From NCBI GenBank assembly GCA_022577435.1, contig JAKOON010000058.1, positions 960,001 through 1,024,000 on the forward strand: a DNA stretch of 64,000 nucleotides. The letters run 5' to 3'. The notes under the pieces are model-generated. The model had not been told where the DNA came from. It did not search any database and saw only the letters and a program-made list of their open reading frames with translations. This stretch comes from Embiotoca jacksoni. Its lineage: Eukaryota; Chordata; Actinopteri; Embiotocidae. The translations under genes and the position numbers were made by a program. Positions 1 through 12,371 of the stretch are shown here, in pieces. Position 1 is the first letter of the stretch. Each line of letters opens with the position of its first letter.

Positions 1-442
1 GTAGCCAGTTAGCTGAGCGTTAAAACTGGAAATGACACTGCCCAAAGGTAATGAAATCACCATTCTTTGACCTCTAAAGCCAACTAATTAATATGGTATA
101 TCGTTTTGTTTAAAACATACAGAAATTGCCATGGCCCCAGCTTGGACGGGCCTAAAGACTTCCTTTCTGAATATTCACTTGCTGCCTTGCAATCTCACTG
201 TAACAACGAGATATCAGAATGCACAGATATGAGAACAGTACCGAGCTCAAACAGTGTAGGTCCAGTTCCAAACCTGTCAAACCATTCCCTTAACAATCAT
301 TATTAAAGTGATTAAAGATCACAACAGGATGTATTTGGTAAGCTTGACTGGACATCATGAGTTTTAATTGAAACTAGACTGACTTTTTTACTCCAAGCTT
401 TTTTCTTGTTGATGAAAAGTTCATGAAGTTTAGAATTTAGCT

Positions 443-447
<5 letters not shown>
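1..447. other. Unique AT-rich DNA, no gene seen
   Basis: Stops occur in every frame and the longest open frame has 66 codons without any recognisable domain. No repeat family is recognised. Confidence 0.6.

Positions 448-491
<44 letters not shown>
448..491. repeat. (TA)n microsatellite, about 22 units
   Basis: Uninterrupted alternating T and A follows a run of seven T. Such tracts can extrude cruciforms and mutate quickly in length. It lies in otherwise unique DNA. Confidence 0.97.
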
Positions 492-493
<2 letters not shown>

Positions 494-1418
494 GGGTACC
501 CAGTGGCGTTTTGACCAGTAGTGGAACTATAGAACAACATTTTTTATAACTGGTCAGTATTTTGTTGCATGACATGCATGCACGATGTGATAGTCCTGGC
601 GATGGTTTAATGTAATTTCACTGATCCGCGGTTGTTGGAGTTCAAAAACTTGTGAAAAATGTACCACTAAAAGCAAGGAAGACAAGCACTGTTAGCTAGC
701 AGAGCAAAAATGCAAGTGGCTTACCAAAATTTCAGATTCTGTTTTGCAAACATACAAGTAGTTCTGATGAACAGAACAATAATTTTAATTGATCATTTTA
801 ACAGCAATTTTGTATCAGTTGTGTTTTCTGATCGATTCCCTCTCATTTGGTTTGGATGAAATTCGACCACAGTTTGGTTTTCATTGAGCCAAGATGCATT
901 ATTGAAGACAATGTTGCTATTCTGGTGTGTTTTGAGTGTCAGTGTGTCCATCTTTTCTTCCACATCACATTACAGCACTGTCTCTGAGGGTTTTGCCTTT
1001 CTATGTGTCTATGACTTATCAGAGGGGAGGTAAAGGCAACAGTGACAGCAGTGTCCCCGAAGTGAGGAAGAACCTCTTCTGGAGACTGTAATGTTGTTGG
1101 TTTGACCTTTTCCGACGCTTCACACATATGCTTTGATGTAATTGTTGACATTTGGATCCCCGGGGGAACAAACTGTTGCTCCTCAGTGGACTGATGGCCC
1201 TTTGATTGGAATATTTGGTGTTACTGAGAGGTTAGAGGGGCTTCCTTAGACATCCTGGAGCTGTATTGCCAGAGGCTACAGCGCTGTATGTGGATGCTAC
1301 ATGCCAACATTCATTATGTTAGTGATGGGAGTTGGTTGACTGTAATAGTCTTCCTCTGAGTTCTCATCCTCACTGGTTTTGAAATGACTGTTGGGCCTAC
1401 TGCAAGCAAGATTCTGCA
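492..1418. other. Unique DNA, no gene seen
   Basis: Only short chance frames are present, the longest about 70 codons on the minus strand at 939-1151. A GGATCCCCGGGGG stretch at 1152-1164 is a local GC island in AT-rich surroundings. Nothing repetitive was recognised. Confidence 0.55.
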
Positions 1419-1442
1419 TTTTTTTTTTTTTTTTTTTTTTTT
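1419..1442. repeat. Poly(T) tract, 24 bp
   Basis: A pure T run. It could be the oligo(A) tail of a minus-strand retrotransposed sequence, but no flanking element is recognised. Confidence 0.9.
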
Positions 1443-2879
1443 AAATATATAACTGGGATGTCAGATTCTTAAAAAAAATTGTATTTGAAGGCTGCAGCTA
1501 ACAATCACTGAATTATTCAGATTATAAAATGTCAAATAGACATAAATGAGATATAATAATTTCACAAGGTGACATCCATGGTGGTTATTTTTTATTCAAC
1601 TTAACTGATAGGCTATCTTGCTGTTGCTGGTGTTCTCTCTCTGTTGGGTCTATACGGGTCTCGTTGGTCTGTGCCCAAGCCCCCGTCATACTGGATCTCA
1701 GGACATTTAAAAAAATTAATGTTTAGACGTAGGGTTTGGGTAGCTCTTTCTTGGGTCCATTTTGGATTGGGTCCAAAATGTCGTACCTGTGACAACCTTA
1801 ATGGGAATCTTTTCCAGTTGGCTCAGAGACTTTGGGGTCCCTAGATTTGATATCACCTGTAGAACCCCATTGACTAAATCTTTGGGTTTTGAACTGTTGT
1901 TTACACAACATAATTTACTAAAATATATTTGTATTGAAAACTTGTAAGGGCCATTGTATTTTGTTGTTGTTGTTTTTTGTAACTTTTGATAACTTTTAAG
2001 GGTGACTGATTGATTTCTACATGAATTAATAAACCCAATGAAAGAGTACACAATTGTTTTAGATTTCATCACAGCAGCAACTTTATATTGCTTTAGATTT
2101 CACATTACATATTGTACTGAAGGACCATGAAAGGCAGATATTTTCCATATTACATACATAGCACACTTAGATGATGATGTATAATAAGTTAGTGGAAAGG
2201 TATAACAAGTGCACAGATCTTAAATGGAATAATTTTCATAATTTCACCACATAATCACATGAACATGTAAAGAAATTTCACTGATGTGGTTTATTTTAAA
2301 CAAAACTCTGTTCTTGGGAAATGATGATGTAGTAACATTATTCAACAGCATGGCACTGAATTAAAAATAGTGGCTGTCAGTTAGTTTGTCAAATAAACAG
2401 CTTGTGAGCTGATGCAAGGATTTAAGTAGTATGTATCCCACAAAGCTACCCTGGTGGACTGTTTTCATGGGACTGTATGAATTAATTTGAATTAAATCCG
2501 GGAACACGGATTCACACCACAGAAACAGGTGGCGATGGATCATTTTTTACGCATGTAGTTGCCCAGATAAGCTCCTTGCATGCTATGAGATAAGCATGAT
2601 TAGCATAGTTGAATAAACAAGATGAAAACATTTGTCATTATCTAGTCATAGTCTTGTCAAACAGCTGAATGCGACTCAATTTGTTTTGCTGCATTTTCCT
2701 GTCTTCTAGCATAGTAGGCTATCATACAAAAAATGGTGATAAGGCAACGGCAGCATTACAGAGTGAGATACCACGAAAGTATAGTTTGTACAGGATGAGC
2801 CCCGACCTTGAAGCAGCATTAAGTCACAATGCAGGAGATGGTGAAAGTGTGATTCTGTCTTGATGGTTCTGTGGGTGAT
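1443..2879. other. Unique or unrecognised DNA with overlapping open frames
   Basis: Between about 1613 and 2072 both strands stay open for 60 to 118 codons. None of the frames has a motif I recognise, and the longest (minus, 1716-2072) has no ATG-associated context that would argue for a gene. The block 1640-1920 could be an unrecognised old repeat. The rest is ordinary AT-rich sequence. Confidence 0.5.
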
Positions 2880-3332
2880 TCAAATAGGGGTCAAGACCGC
2901 TGAAGTTGATTCTGAGACAAATCGAAGTCGAATAAGTTCCATGTGAGATTATAGACAGTCCAAACACTGAGTGCCTGAGTGAAGACAGTCCAAAGGGACT
3001 GAAGGACAAGTCAAGATTATGTCCAAAAGCTGTTGAGCCTGAGTTAAGTCCATGTCCTGAAGGAGTTGAACCATTTTTTTAAAACAGCGTCCAAAAGGAG
3101 TCAAGCCCAGGTCAGGGCAGAGTCCAAGAGCTTTGGAGCCAGGGTCCAAATAGGAGTCAAGAACGAGTCCAAGACCCATTAAGCCTGAGTCAAGACCAAG
3201 TCCAAAAGCCGTTGGGTGCGAGGTCAAGATTGGGTTCTGAAAGAGTCTCATCCAAAAGGCATTAAAGCCTTAGTCAAGACCAAGTCCATGAGGCATTCAC
3301 CATGAGTCAACACTGAGTCCAAAAGGATCTCG
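2880..3332 (+). repeat. Degenerate AGTCAAG/AGTCCAA minisatellite
   Basis: About 450 bp in which AGTCCAA, AGTCAAG and close variants recur roughly every 25 to 45 bases (for example near 2957, 2990, 3089, 3122, 3208 and 3316). The units are usually linked by AAAAGCNNTTNAGCCTG-like spacers. The copies are too diverged to give one clean period, so the array is old or was built from a two-part unit. Similar AAGTC-rich arrays are common in fish. The 100-codon minus-strand frame across it (2949-3251) is a by-product of the repeat, shown by its internal Leu-Gly-Leu periodicity. Confidence 0.8.
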
Positions 3333-4899
3333 TGACTTTACAGAAAGCTGCCATGTATTTTTGATTATAGTTCTTGGCAGAAAATGACTGGTGGGCTTCG
3401 GTTGGCTGTTCCATACATTCAATTGATAGGACTTCCCAGATAAACACAGATTATGTGGATCTGTTGATACAGATTTTGTTGTCTGTAAAAGACCATTTTT
3501 ATTTGCCTGCGCAGGGTCTCAGTTTTTAGTCTGCTTCCAAGGAACTCTAGTACAGTTTACATGTGTTGAAAGACGCATTGCAAACCAACAATAAAATGTG
3601 GTAAGAAATCTGTGACATTGGTTTGATTTCAAAGACTGCGATTAAATTGAAATGATCCAACTGCTGACCTTGAAAACTTTAAACCACGTTCATCGTGCAG
3701 TTTGTGATTTCCTGATAAGAGGTCGACACAGGGACATACTGGATAGGTCTTGTTCCAGCCTTGACTAATGATGTTCATAAACAGCAATTTTTTGTGAGCT
3801 CTTTGTTCTCCTGACACCCTGTAATCACTCCAACCCCACAATTAACAATCTACCTGTGAGTCCATATACCTTTACGCCTCCTGATGATGAGTCAGAGATC
3901 ATGAAATGAACCATAACGGCTTCATCTGTAGCTAAAATTGGTTTTCCAAAAATGTTGGTCCAACACAATTTGGATTTACTCATTTATTCGATTATTATTT
4001 AGAATGATATTGTGGTGAGGCCAATGGGTAAATATTGACTCAACAAATATGACATGGTGCTTTTGACCAAAAAGGTTTCAATCTACAACCATGTGCAAAG
4101 ATTAAATGCGATTTAAATCCTTATGAAGACCCACCATGAGCACTCGACATTTAAAATAAAAAAAAATAAAAAAAAAAGTGTTACATGAACACATCATTTA
4201 ACCAAGAGGCTTTTTAGCAAACTCCTGTGCCTTTACATCTGAGCTCAAATTTGCTCAAAAAACAATTTTACTTCAACATTACAACAGTGTCTTTTTTGTT
4301 TTTGCTCTTGTCCAGACCAAAAAAACGAAACAACAATCTGCTTGAGCCTTTTTCTCTTATTCTGTTTTAAGATGCTACTGAACAACTTAAAAAATATAGT
4401 TGGTTTCAAAATGGTTAACTTTGCTTAATATAAGGACTGGAAATGGGAAAAGAGTGAGTGAATTAAAAGCAGCAGTTTGGGAGGAGAGAGTGGTTTATGT
4501 GCTGAACAATTTTTTTTGGGTGGGACCGGTGCCTTCTAAAAGCTACGTTTCTCTCCTGCTAACCAGCTACAAATTTTCTGCACAGATCCGAGAAAGGCAT
4601 TTATCTTGTCTAAGCCTTGCCAAGAAATCCAACGCGTGCATTACCCAAAATGTCAAGCTGTTCTTTTAAGAAAACCGTGCGTTTTGATTGAAGACTTCCA
4701 TGAATATCCAGATATCATTTCAGAGGAACAGTGAAGAAATTGTAAAGGTTTTGAATCCCTGTAATTATTTGAAGATCTGCAGAAAGTCCTGACTGATAAA
4801 TCCTGAACTTTAACTAAAAATATATGAGGTCGTGGTAGATTTAGGTCAAAGAATATCTCCTTTATGTCATTCTTGAAAAATGCCTTAATGGTTTAACCT
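3333..4899. other. Unique AT-rich DNA, no gene seen
   Basis: An A-rich low-complexity stretch lies at 4155-4178. The longest frame (4400-4669, plus, 89 codons) has no recognisable domain. No TE family is recognised. Confidence 0.55.
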
Positions 4900-5329
4900 C
4901 CTTGTTCAGGTGTTATGAACGAACCAGAGTTCATATTAGGTTTCACCCAGAAGTTCTGCCAGTGCTTCATCTCAGCTCACTGACTGTATTCAGTGCTTTG
5001 AGATGGATTTTAAAATGTTCTGCTGCTGGCTGAGCGCTAACCCTCATTGCTTTAAATCCACATTCATCACAGGCTAAATTAACTGCGCTGGATTCATCCT
5101 CTCCATTTGGATTGTTTAGCTGTAATGACAGTATATTAACAGATGCTCTGGCAGAGGAGAGGAAGAGAGAGGAGAAGATAGTTTCCAAAGAGCCCTGTTT
5201 TATTAATGTTAACACGGTGACTGGGCAGAATGATCAGTCTCCTTCAAGCATGCATAATTACTGTGGTACCCACAGAAAGCAGGAGATAAAGAGCAGAGGG
5301 GGAGAGGGAGGAAGGTCCAGACAGGTGCA

Positions 5330-5890
5330 GTGAGGTGAACAACGCTGGGGAAATGAGGCTCCATTAAGTTTGTCATCAGCAATACGCCACCTGAGGTCAC
5401 AGCAGAGGATGACACCCCCCTCCACCCCACCCCCTGTCCCTCTCTAAGCTAATTGTTTGTGTCTTTCCATGTCATTTTCCAAACCAGTCTCTCAGCCTCC
5501 CATCATTTCTGTATTTTAGAGCATCTCTGTCCACAAGGGTGATTAAAGTGGAACAGAGCATGTACTTAACCAGCTCTCTTCCCCAATTCATCCCCATCTC
5601 CGTCTGTGTATTTAATATACATGGCTCTAACCATTAAGGTGAATGGAGCACTACACTCCAGTGTACCTCAATCTATCTCTCAGGCCATTATGCTTCCACA
5701 ATAAGGAATAATTTAAATCAAAGCCTCACTTCGGGAGCGCGGGCACGAAATTCACTTAATCTGATAAGGTAAATGGAGTGAATTTTTATGTATGAAGCCA
5801 TGTAGATAACGGTGAGAGGACAACGGTGGACTATACATTTAAATACAGTGGTATTACTCTGGTATGGCAACTAGATTTAGGATTATTCAA
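5330..5890. promoter_or_regulatory. Candidate distal enhancer / conserved noncoding block
   Basis: This block contains no simple repeats, no TE-like sequence and no open frame of note. Its texture is that of vertebrate conserved noncoding elements: ATTTAAATYA stretches, GATAAGG and TTAATATACAT-like AT cores alternating with short GC-rich words. Just upstream, 5249-5261 carries GCATGCATAATTA, a homeodomain-type core. Conservation itself cannot be judged from one genome, so this is a prediction from sequence character only. Confidence 0.2.
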
Positions 5891-7724
5891 ATTAAAGCTT
5901 AGAGGATGACAAGTTTCACATTATCCAATAATGTAAAAGAAAAATGTATTCCTATGATAGGATGTATGCCATGTAGTAGACAGAGGGCAGAAATCAAATA
6001 TAGGCAGTGAAATAAATTCATATTTAAATTAATATTCTGCAATGAATTAATAGAGGTGGGCCGTTTCTATTCAGTGGTTAAAGTAATACATACAGTTTTA
6101 ATCAGCATGCTATTTATTTACTGTGTACATAGCTCCATTTGCTTCTAAAGAGTAATGATAAATAAACAGTTTCTTCTAGTTTTCATCAGAACTTCTAAGC
6201 ACGAGCATTTCTGTATTGAAGTCTTGATATGATAAGTTGAATGAATGTATTGCTGAGAGTTCAATCAAATCATTAACTTGGAAAAAAATCATACAACTCC
6301 TCACAGACTTAACCATAAGCCATCATAGATGTAGTTCTTTGGTCACATGGGTGCATTGAAAAGCTCTAAAATCAGTAGTGATATAATATTACCCACTGAC
6401 TCTATTTTTTTTTTTTTTTTAAAAGAAAGAAAAATAAAAGCCTCAATAGTACAACTGCCAACATAACAATATTCCCTAAAACCCTAAAACCACCATGAGG
6501 GGTCAATTTTACCTTCTGCATCAACAGCGTCTGCAACACATTTCTCGAAGGTCTCAACTCTCTGGATTCGACTCTGGACCTGCTCTGCACAGTCACCGGC
6601 CCGGTTCTCCATCTACTCTGCCCTGGCTCCCTTCAACCCTGCATATATTCCTTTTATTTTTTTTTTATTTTTTTTTTAAATCTAACTGCAGTCACCTTGC
6701 TTGTGTCTGTCACTTGGTATCAATGTAACAAAGCTAAGGACACATTTTGGAAAATAAAGATTATTGTTTAGTTACGCTAATGATGTGAATCTTTGTCAGG
6801 TAGAAATGACGGGTCGTTGATCTCTCCCCATCTTCAATCCAATACCACAGAAAACAACACATGCAGTGAAAATGGACCGCGATGGATTTTCAATAGTTAT
6901 ATTTATCTCTTCAATATCTTACAAGAGCAGGCCTTTATATAGTTTTTATGTTCATTTTCAGCTGTTTCTTGTTTTGAAATCAGACTTAATTCATGACAGT
7001 GATATATTCAATTCAATTTTACGACCAAATAAAGATGCATATCTGTTTAGCCATACAAAATGAAGGTTTTATCATCATGTGTTCATGGTTAGAAGAAAAT
7101 ATCATGGTAACAACATCACTTTGGCTGTTCTTTTCTCCTTTGTTTTGGTTCCCGTTTTCATTTATTCTGCTGTAAATTGCTGCCTTGATTAGATTACAAT
7201 CATTATTTGTGTTCATTTGAATATAGAAGTGTCACATTTTTGTCCTTGATGAAACATAATTTCTATAAAACCATGGCTGCAGACTATAACTCAACAAATA
7301 ACTTAAGATAACTTAATTTAGGCCTAAAACAAGACCAACCATAAGAGAAAGCGGATGAAACAGAGAGCATAATGGTGTGGAGAAGGAACACAAAAACAAA
7401 GCGATGAGGAAGATTAGAAATTTAAGTGGTCAATTGAGAAGACGGTCAACAGCGAAGAAGAGAAATAATATTGTAGGAGGCAGAGATGAATTGAGAGACA
7501 TCTTGGTACAGAGAGAGACAGAGAGACAGAGCGAGGGATAATAAATGATTGTAAATGATCCTTTATTACTGAGCAGAGTGCAGAACTCAACGTTCTGTAA
7601 ACTGATGAGCCGTGGAAGGTGGTGTGGATCCTCGGAGGGAAGGCAGTACTCACATTTATTCTTCAGCCCCTGGTGACTCCTGTCCTGCCTGCTAAAATTA
7701 CTCGGCCTTTTTGTTTCATATGGA

Positions 7725-7727
<3 letters not shown>
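5891..7727. other. Unique AT-rich DNA with oligo(T) runs
   Basis: A 16-bp T run sits at 6405-6420 and a T-rich low-complexity stretch at 6652-6677. Frames of up to about 77 codons are present, but none has a recognisable motif. No gene is seen. Confidence 0.55.

Positions 7728-7791
<64 letters not shown>
7728..7791. repeat. (GT)n microsatellite, about 32 units
   Basis: A pure GT tract. The open frames running through it (minus 7430-7960, plus 7619-7870) are Thr-His or Cys-Val repeat translations, not genes. Confidence 0.97.
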
Positions 7792-7792
<1 letters not shown>

Positions 7793-9346
7793 AAGGAAGA
7801 CCTTGTCTCTCTGAGCTTTTTCCTGGCAGCAAAATGTATTCAAATCTTTAATATTACTCAACAGATTTGAGGTATTTTCTGAGTGCAATGAGTCAAGTTG
7901 CTTTTTGCTGAAAGTGTGAATTTCTCTGTTTGTTTTTTCCTCTCTGTCTGACATTTTCATTTAACATTGGCGCAGCGGACAGTCAGTGGTGTCACAACAT
8001 TAGATTTCACTTTTTTTTCATTTCAAAAATGTCTAGTGAGGTTGGGAACTTTTTGGAGGGAGATGTCATGCAGATAAGTACTAGAAGTCGGAGGTTGGAC
8101 AGAATTACACGATGTGTTTCAATGTGTTAGTTACAGAAAATGAACCTTGTTATATAATGTTATTATTCTCATTCTTTGCTACGATTAGCTGGACAAAATA
8201 CTGCTCAGGGAGAACAGGTGGCCACAAATACTGTTGCACAAACTTCTTCAGTGCAGAGAATCTTTTTCTATTTTCAATCTTTGCTAAAATATAATGAAGG
8301 CAGGTAGAGGATGTGTAACTCCTCCTGGTCTTTAATGTTGGCAGAGTTTGCAGCTAAAGCGCTCGTCGCCGCCGTCTGAAGCAGCTCGTCGAAGACGTTA
8401 CTTAAATACTCAGAAAGATAGCTAATCCAGACAGCAGTCAGACAGCATTGATGATCTTAATCCTTAACATTGCTGGTCTGCAGCAGAGTGAGGCTCTTCT
8501 TTGGTTCATGTGACTTGTTTTCCACTATGCTTCCTTCATCAAGCATTTTAACTGCAACAATATTTAACAAATTTCTACTCATATGACTCATATATTTTTT
8601 TTCGGGTTGCTTTTCTGTTCCTCAGTGAACAAAGTTTGATGTATTGAGTACGAAGCCCCTCTTTACCGAGAATTCATCTGAACGCTGTTTCAATGGAAGA
8701 AACTGGGAAATCTGACCTTTTGCAAAAAACATTTACCTCCATCACTGCCATACATTTTAAGATTGACTGAGATGTGCACCATATGGTGTGAGCCAAAACT
8801 CTACCGGCGCTGTCATTGTTGGAACTACTTCAACATCATCACACTTGGCACACTGCAGAGAGGCTGAGCAAACCTCAGTGCTAACAAGGTTTCCAGACTA
8901 TAATCACAGCAGAGACTGAAGCTGTGAGCAAAAGTCGCCCGGAGCCAAACTATATATAAACACGTAGTGCAGAATCTGAACTACTTTTTTATTTATTATT
9001 ATTAGTATTAAGTCAGAACGTTGATTATTTCCATCTTTACATGAAAATGTGACAGATGTTCAATGTGGTCTCAGACTTCTTGTAGAGACGTTTGAAGACA
9101 AACAAAGGTCATGTTGGATTTCACTTCACAAATTTAAATTCTAAAGTTGTGTAAAAATTGAAGCCCCTTCATGTTTTCTTCTTGCGTCGCCTCACTTCTT
9201 AAAAAAGGTCGAGATCCCTTCATGGATGTGATTCTGGCAGCGTTGTTAGCTGATCTGCTTCACATTGCAAGCTACTGCTGGAAGGCCTCTCTTTAAATCT
9301 AGTGGGCAGAAATCTGTCACTTTGGGAGCTGCCTTTATTCTGAGGC
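7792..9346. other. Unique DNA, no gene seen
   Basis: A short CpG-dense patch at 8358-8398 contains several CGTCG words and stands out locally. It is too short for a CpG-island promoter. No repeat family and no convincing open frame are present. Confidence 0.5.
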
Positions 9347-9380
<34 letters not shown>

Positions 9381-9426
9381 CACACGCACACACACACGCA
9401 CACACACACACACGCACACGCACACA
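9347..9426. repeat. (CA)n microsatellite with CG interruptions
   Basis: About 40 CA units, broken several times by GCAC. It faces the (GT)n tract at 9525-9608 as an imperfect inverted repeat. Confidence 0.96.
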
Positions 9427-9519
9427 TTTGCACACATCATAGTGGATAAATGGTCAGACATCAGCTTCACGTCCTAAGGCTAACATAAAAGACGGCTGTG
9501 AACAGGGAAGATGTGTGTT

Positions 9520-9524
<5 letters not shown>

Positions 9525-9608
<84 letters not shown>
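9525..9608. repeat. (GT)n microsatellite, 42 units
   Basis: A pure GT tract, complementary to the (CA)n array 98 bp upstream. The spacer between them is unique sequence. Confidence 0.97.
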
Positions 9609-9609
<1 letters not shown>

Positions 9610-10714
9610 TCAGTTTAGACCCCCATAGTGTAGCTGATAGAAAGCGGTTGACAGTGACTGGGGACCTGCTTTGTGGACACTGTGACAGGACGAGGATGAT
9701 TTTTCAGGATTATCTTACTTCTACGACAGCCTTGACACTTTCCAAAAGTTTTGACTACATTTGTGAACAGGAATGAGCCTCTCTGGGAGACTGGGAAGAA
9801 AAGACAAGAATATAAATAATATTTATAATAATTCAACTTGAGCGTTTGTTTCCTTAAAAAATATGAAAGACATAAACAGAACAACTGAATTAATTACTGA
9901 GGAAATGACAGTGATGAAAAATCCAAATAGAAAAAAAAAGTCAGAGACAAATAACAGGATGAGCATAGTGAAAATCAGTCGACCATATATACTATCCAAC
10001 TTTAGGTATGTGACAGTGGTCATTTGGTATTTATTGTGTTTTATATGAAATTATTTAGTTTTTCCCAGACATGGGTGAGATGTAGTGTAAGTTTAAAAGG
10101 CTAATCTTATCACAATGTTCAAATAAATGTCCTTCAAATGTGAACTGTATATTTCAGCTTCAAGTTTTTTTGATGTAAAAAAAACAACTATGTATTTAGT
10201 ATTGTCATTTAGTAATTGAATATCTGTTGATACCAAGCCCAAATATGATATTTGTGTTTTCCTAAATAATACAGATGGAATATGCACTTTTCAAGTCCAT
10301 TAAAATTATTTTTTTAACAAAGTGAGAAAATAAACTGAAATATATTTTATGACAGTTCTGCTTCATGTAACCAATTTTCTTTTTTTTTCTTCTATATAAC
10401 CAAGTTAGGACATCTCCACAGCAACAACTCTGTGAATACTCTACTTTCATTTTAACTGCCTTCTCTTCTGGCTTTTTTGTTGCTGTAAGTAATTTGTAAC
10501 GTTTTAAAACATAACCAAGGGTAGTCATAGATCGGGTGGTAAACATGGAGCCGCCTGTGGGTGCTTTAACGGGATACCCAGGGGTCTTTATGAAACGTAT
10601 GAAGTAAACTTTGAGAGATCTCCTGCTCTGTCAAGTTTTCTTGTCTTTTTCCGTGTCGTTTAGAAGAGTCGGTGTTTTGTGAAATACCAGATCTGTTTGA
10701 AGAATAAGAAGCCC
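9609..10714. other. Unique AT-rich DNA, no gene seen
   Basis: Only chance frames of up to 94 codons occur. The word at 10548-10576 has a diverged match at 40227-40255 (24 of 29 bases), which hints at an ancient dispersed repeat. Confidence 0.5.
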
Positions 10715-10832
10715 TTGGATCATTCGAAGGTTGGCTCAGGAGTTTTCCCTGCAATGTCCTTGAGTGGCGTCTCAGAGTTGAATCCAATTAGAAATCTTTG
10801 GTGGGATTTAAAGAAAGCAGTAAGAATATTAG
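10715..10832 (+). mobile_element. Tc1-like transposase 3' remnant
   Basis: The plus frame contains SGVSELNPIRNLWWDLKKAV at about 10762-10821. It corresponds to the C-terminal catalytic block of Tc1/mariner transposases, which normally reads SPDLNPIE-LW. The Glu of the catalytic triad is Arg here (PIR for PIE), and the first Asp-bearing motifs are not found upstream. The element is therefore a dead, truncated fragment. No terminal inverted repeat is seen near it. The match is short, but the NPI-NLWWDLKKAV string is highly characteristic. Confidence 0.75.
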
Positions 10833-12153
10833 TGATCTGGACACATTTACACATAAAGAACAGGCTAAAATAATAATTAAAAAAAAGGCATGAGAAACTG
10901 ACGAAATGTTATTTATCTTCACGATTATCCCTCTAATTGTAAACGTCTTTGTGTGACTCTTTACCGAGGCTTCAGATGACGTGTTCATCAAATGTAATTA
11001 TAGAAGAGGCTGTCAAGTTTAATCCACAAGAAAAAGAAGTGTTTGGAAACTACATGTGTGGTTATTTTGTGAAGGAGTATAACAGGGACTGTCTATTCTG
11101 ACCTAGCCACCCATGGGTGCTACAGTTTGCTCCCACAACAGCCCACAGAGTTGTTTACGACTTCAAAACGCCACTCAACCTGAGAACAGTCGGCGTAACC
11201 CTGCCACCCTTCGCCTGCCGGGAGAGTACCAAGTTCAACCTCCAACACACACAAACACACACAGACACAGCGGAGTGTCTTAAATCCTGAGACAAGGCAG
11301 TTTAGACTGATTTGACCCTTTAAGTAGCTGAGGAATAAAAGGAACAGATCAACACACACAAACACAATGAGACCAGCTGCCAGACACACTTTACCGTGAC
11401 TTCTCACTATGGCTGTTAATGCTGTTAATTCCTCCAAGGCCGAGGTTTCCCAGTTATTGAACCTCATTAAAAGGTCAAAGCTAAGTAACAACAGGTTTCA
11501 GCAAACTGACACCACTGGTGCCAGCAGCCATAATCCCGTGTGTACTGTGTGTACATATCTCATCCCTTTTTGAAAATCAAACTGTAACAACGGCAGATTC
11601 TCTTTTTTTTGTTGTTGTTGCATCCACAAGCAAAAACTATGAAGCTAACCAGAAGTCTGTGGGGATGTTGCTTCGGTAATTTCTGTGTAAAAACAACATG
11701 AATCAGTCTTTCTTGTTCTTTCTCTCGCTCACTTAGTGGACGTATCTGCTGCAGAGTAAAATGGCCCAAAGTGCATATATTTTGTATTGGGCTACTCCCC
11801 TCCCATTTCCCAGCATGCCCTCTATCTTTGTAACTTTTAGAATAAAGCAACTAAGTTAAATAAATGTTGGTGATTTGTAGAAATTATAATCAATTTAGAT
11901 AAAAGTCTTGCCAGACTCCAAAAAAAGATGCAAAGGGAATATCTCTGGTTATCAGTTTTGGCGCTGCTCCGGTTCTTCCAGTGCCATTAAAATGTATTTT
12001 TATTTTGCCTCACGCTCACTAAGATCATCTAATACAAACCAGTATTTTGGACTTTCCAAAATAAAGTAAAAAAAAAACATTGGAGATTGCGGCTATTTAT
12101 AACTATGCTCCAATTGTGGAGAAGCATTTCTTAAACTATTAGAGGTTATCTTT
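10833..12153. other. Unique DNA, no gene seen
   Basis: Short CA-rich patches occur at 11244-11270. The 123-codon minus frame at 11120-11491 has no recognised motif, and its Cys-Val stretch comes from one of those patches. Confidence 0.5.
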
Positions 12154-12170
12154 AAAAAAAAAAAAAAAAA
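12154..12170. repeat. Poly(A) tract, 17 bp
   Basis: A pure A run with no recognised retroelement upstream. Confidence 0.9.
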
Positions 12171-12300
12171 GCTACAAAGAGAGAGCGCCCTTAAGTTAAT
12201 TAAAATTGATAGAGTTAATTTATTTCCTGACCTCAGTGACCCCACAATCCGCCTGTAAAGAATTAACCTCATATATTCTCACTGTCACATTATCACATGT

Positions 12301-12301
<1 letters not shown>

Positions 12302-12369
<68 letters not shown>
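12302..12369. repeat. (CA)n microsatellite, 34 units
   Basis: A pure tract. A second, shorter CA-rich patch lies at 12541-12585. Confidence 0.97.

Positions 12370-12371
<2 letters not shown>

Noticed and set aside
1613..2072. Overlapping frames on both strands
   Set aside because: No domain; could be an old repeat but I cannot name it.
7430..7960. 176-codon minus-strand open frame
   Set aside because: Its core is a Thr-His repeat from the (GT)n tract; the flanks have no domain.
8358..8398. CpG-dense patch as a promoter
   Set aside because: About 40 bp only, no TATA or initiator and no downstream open frame.
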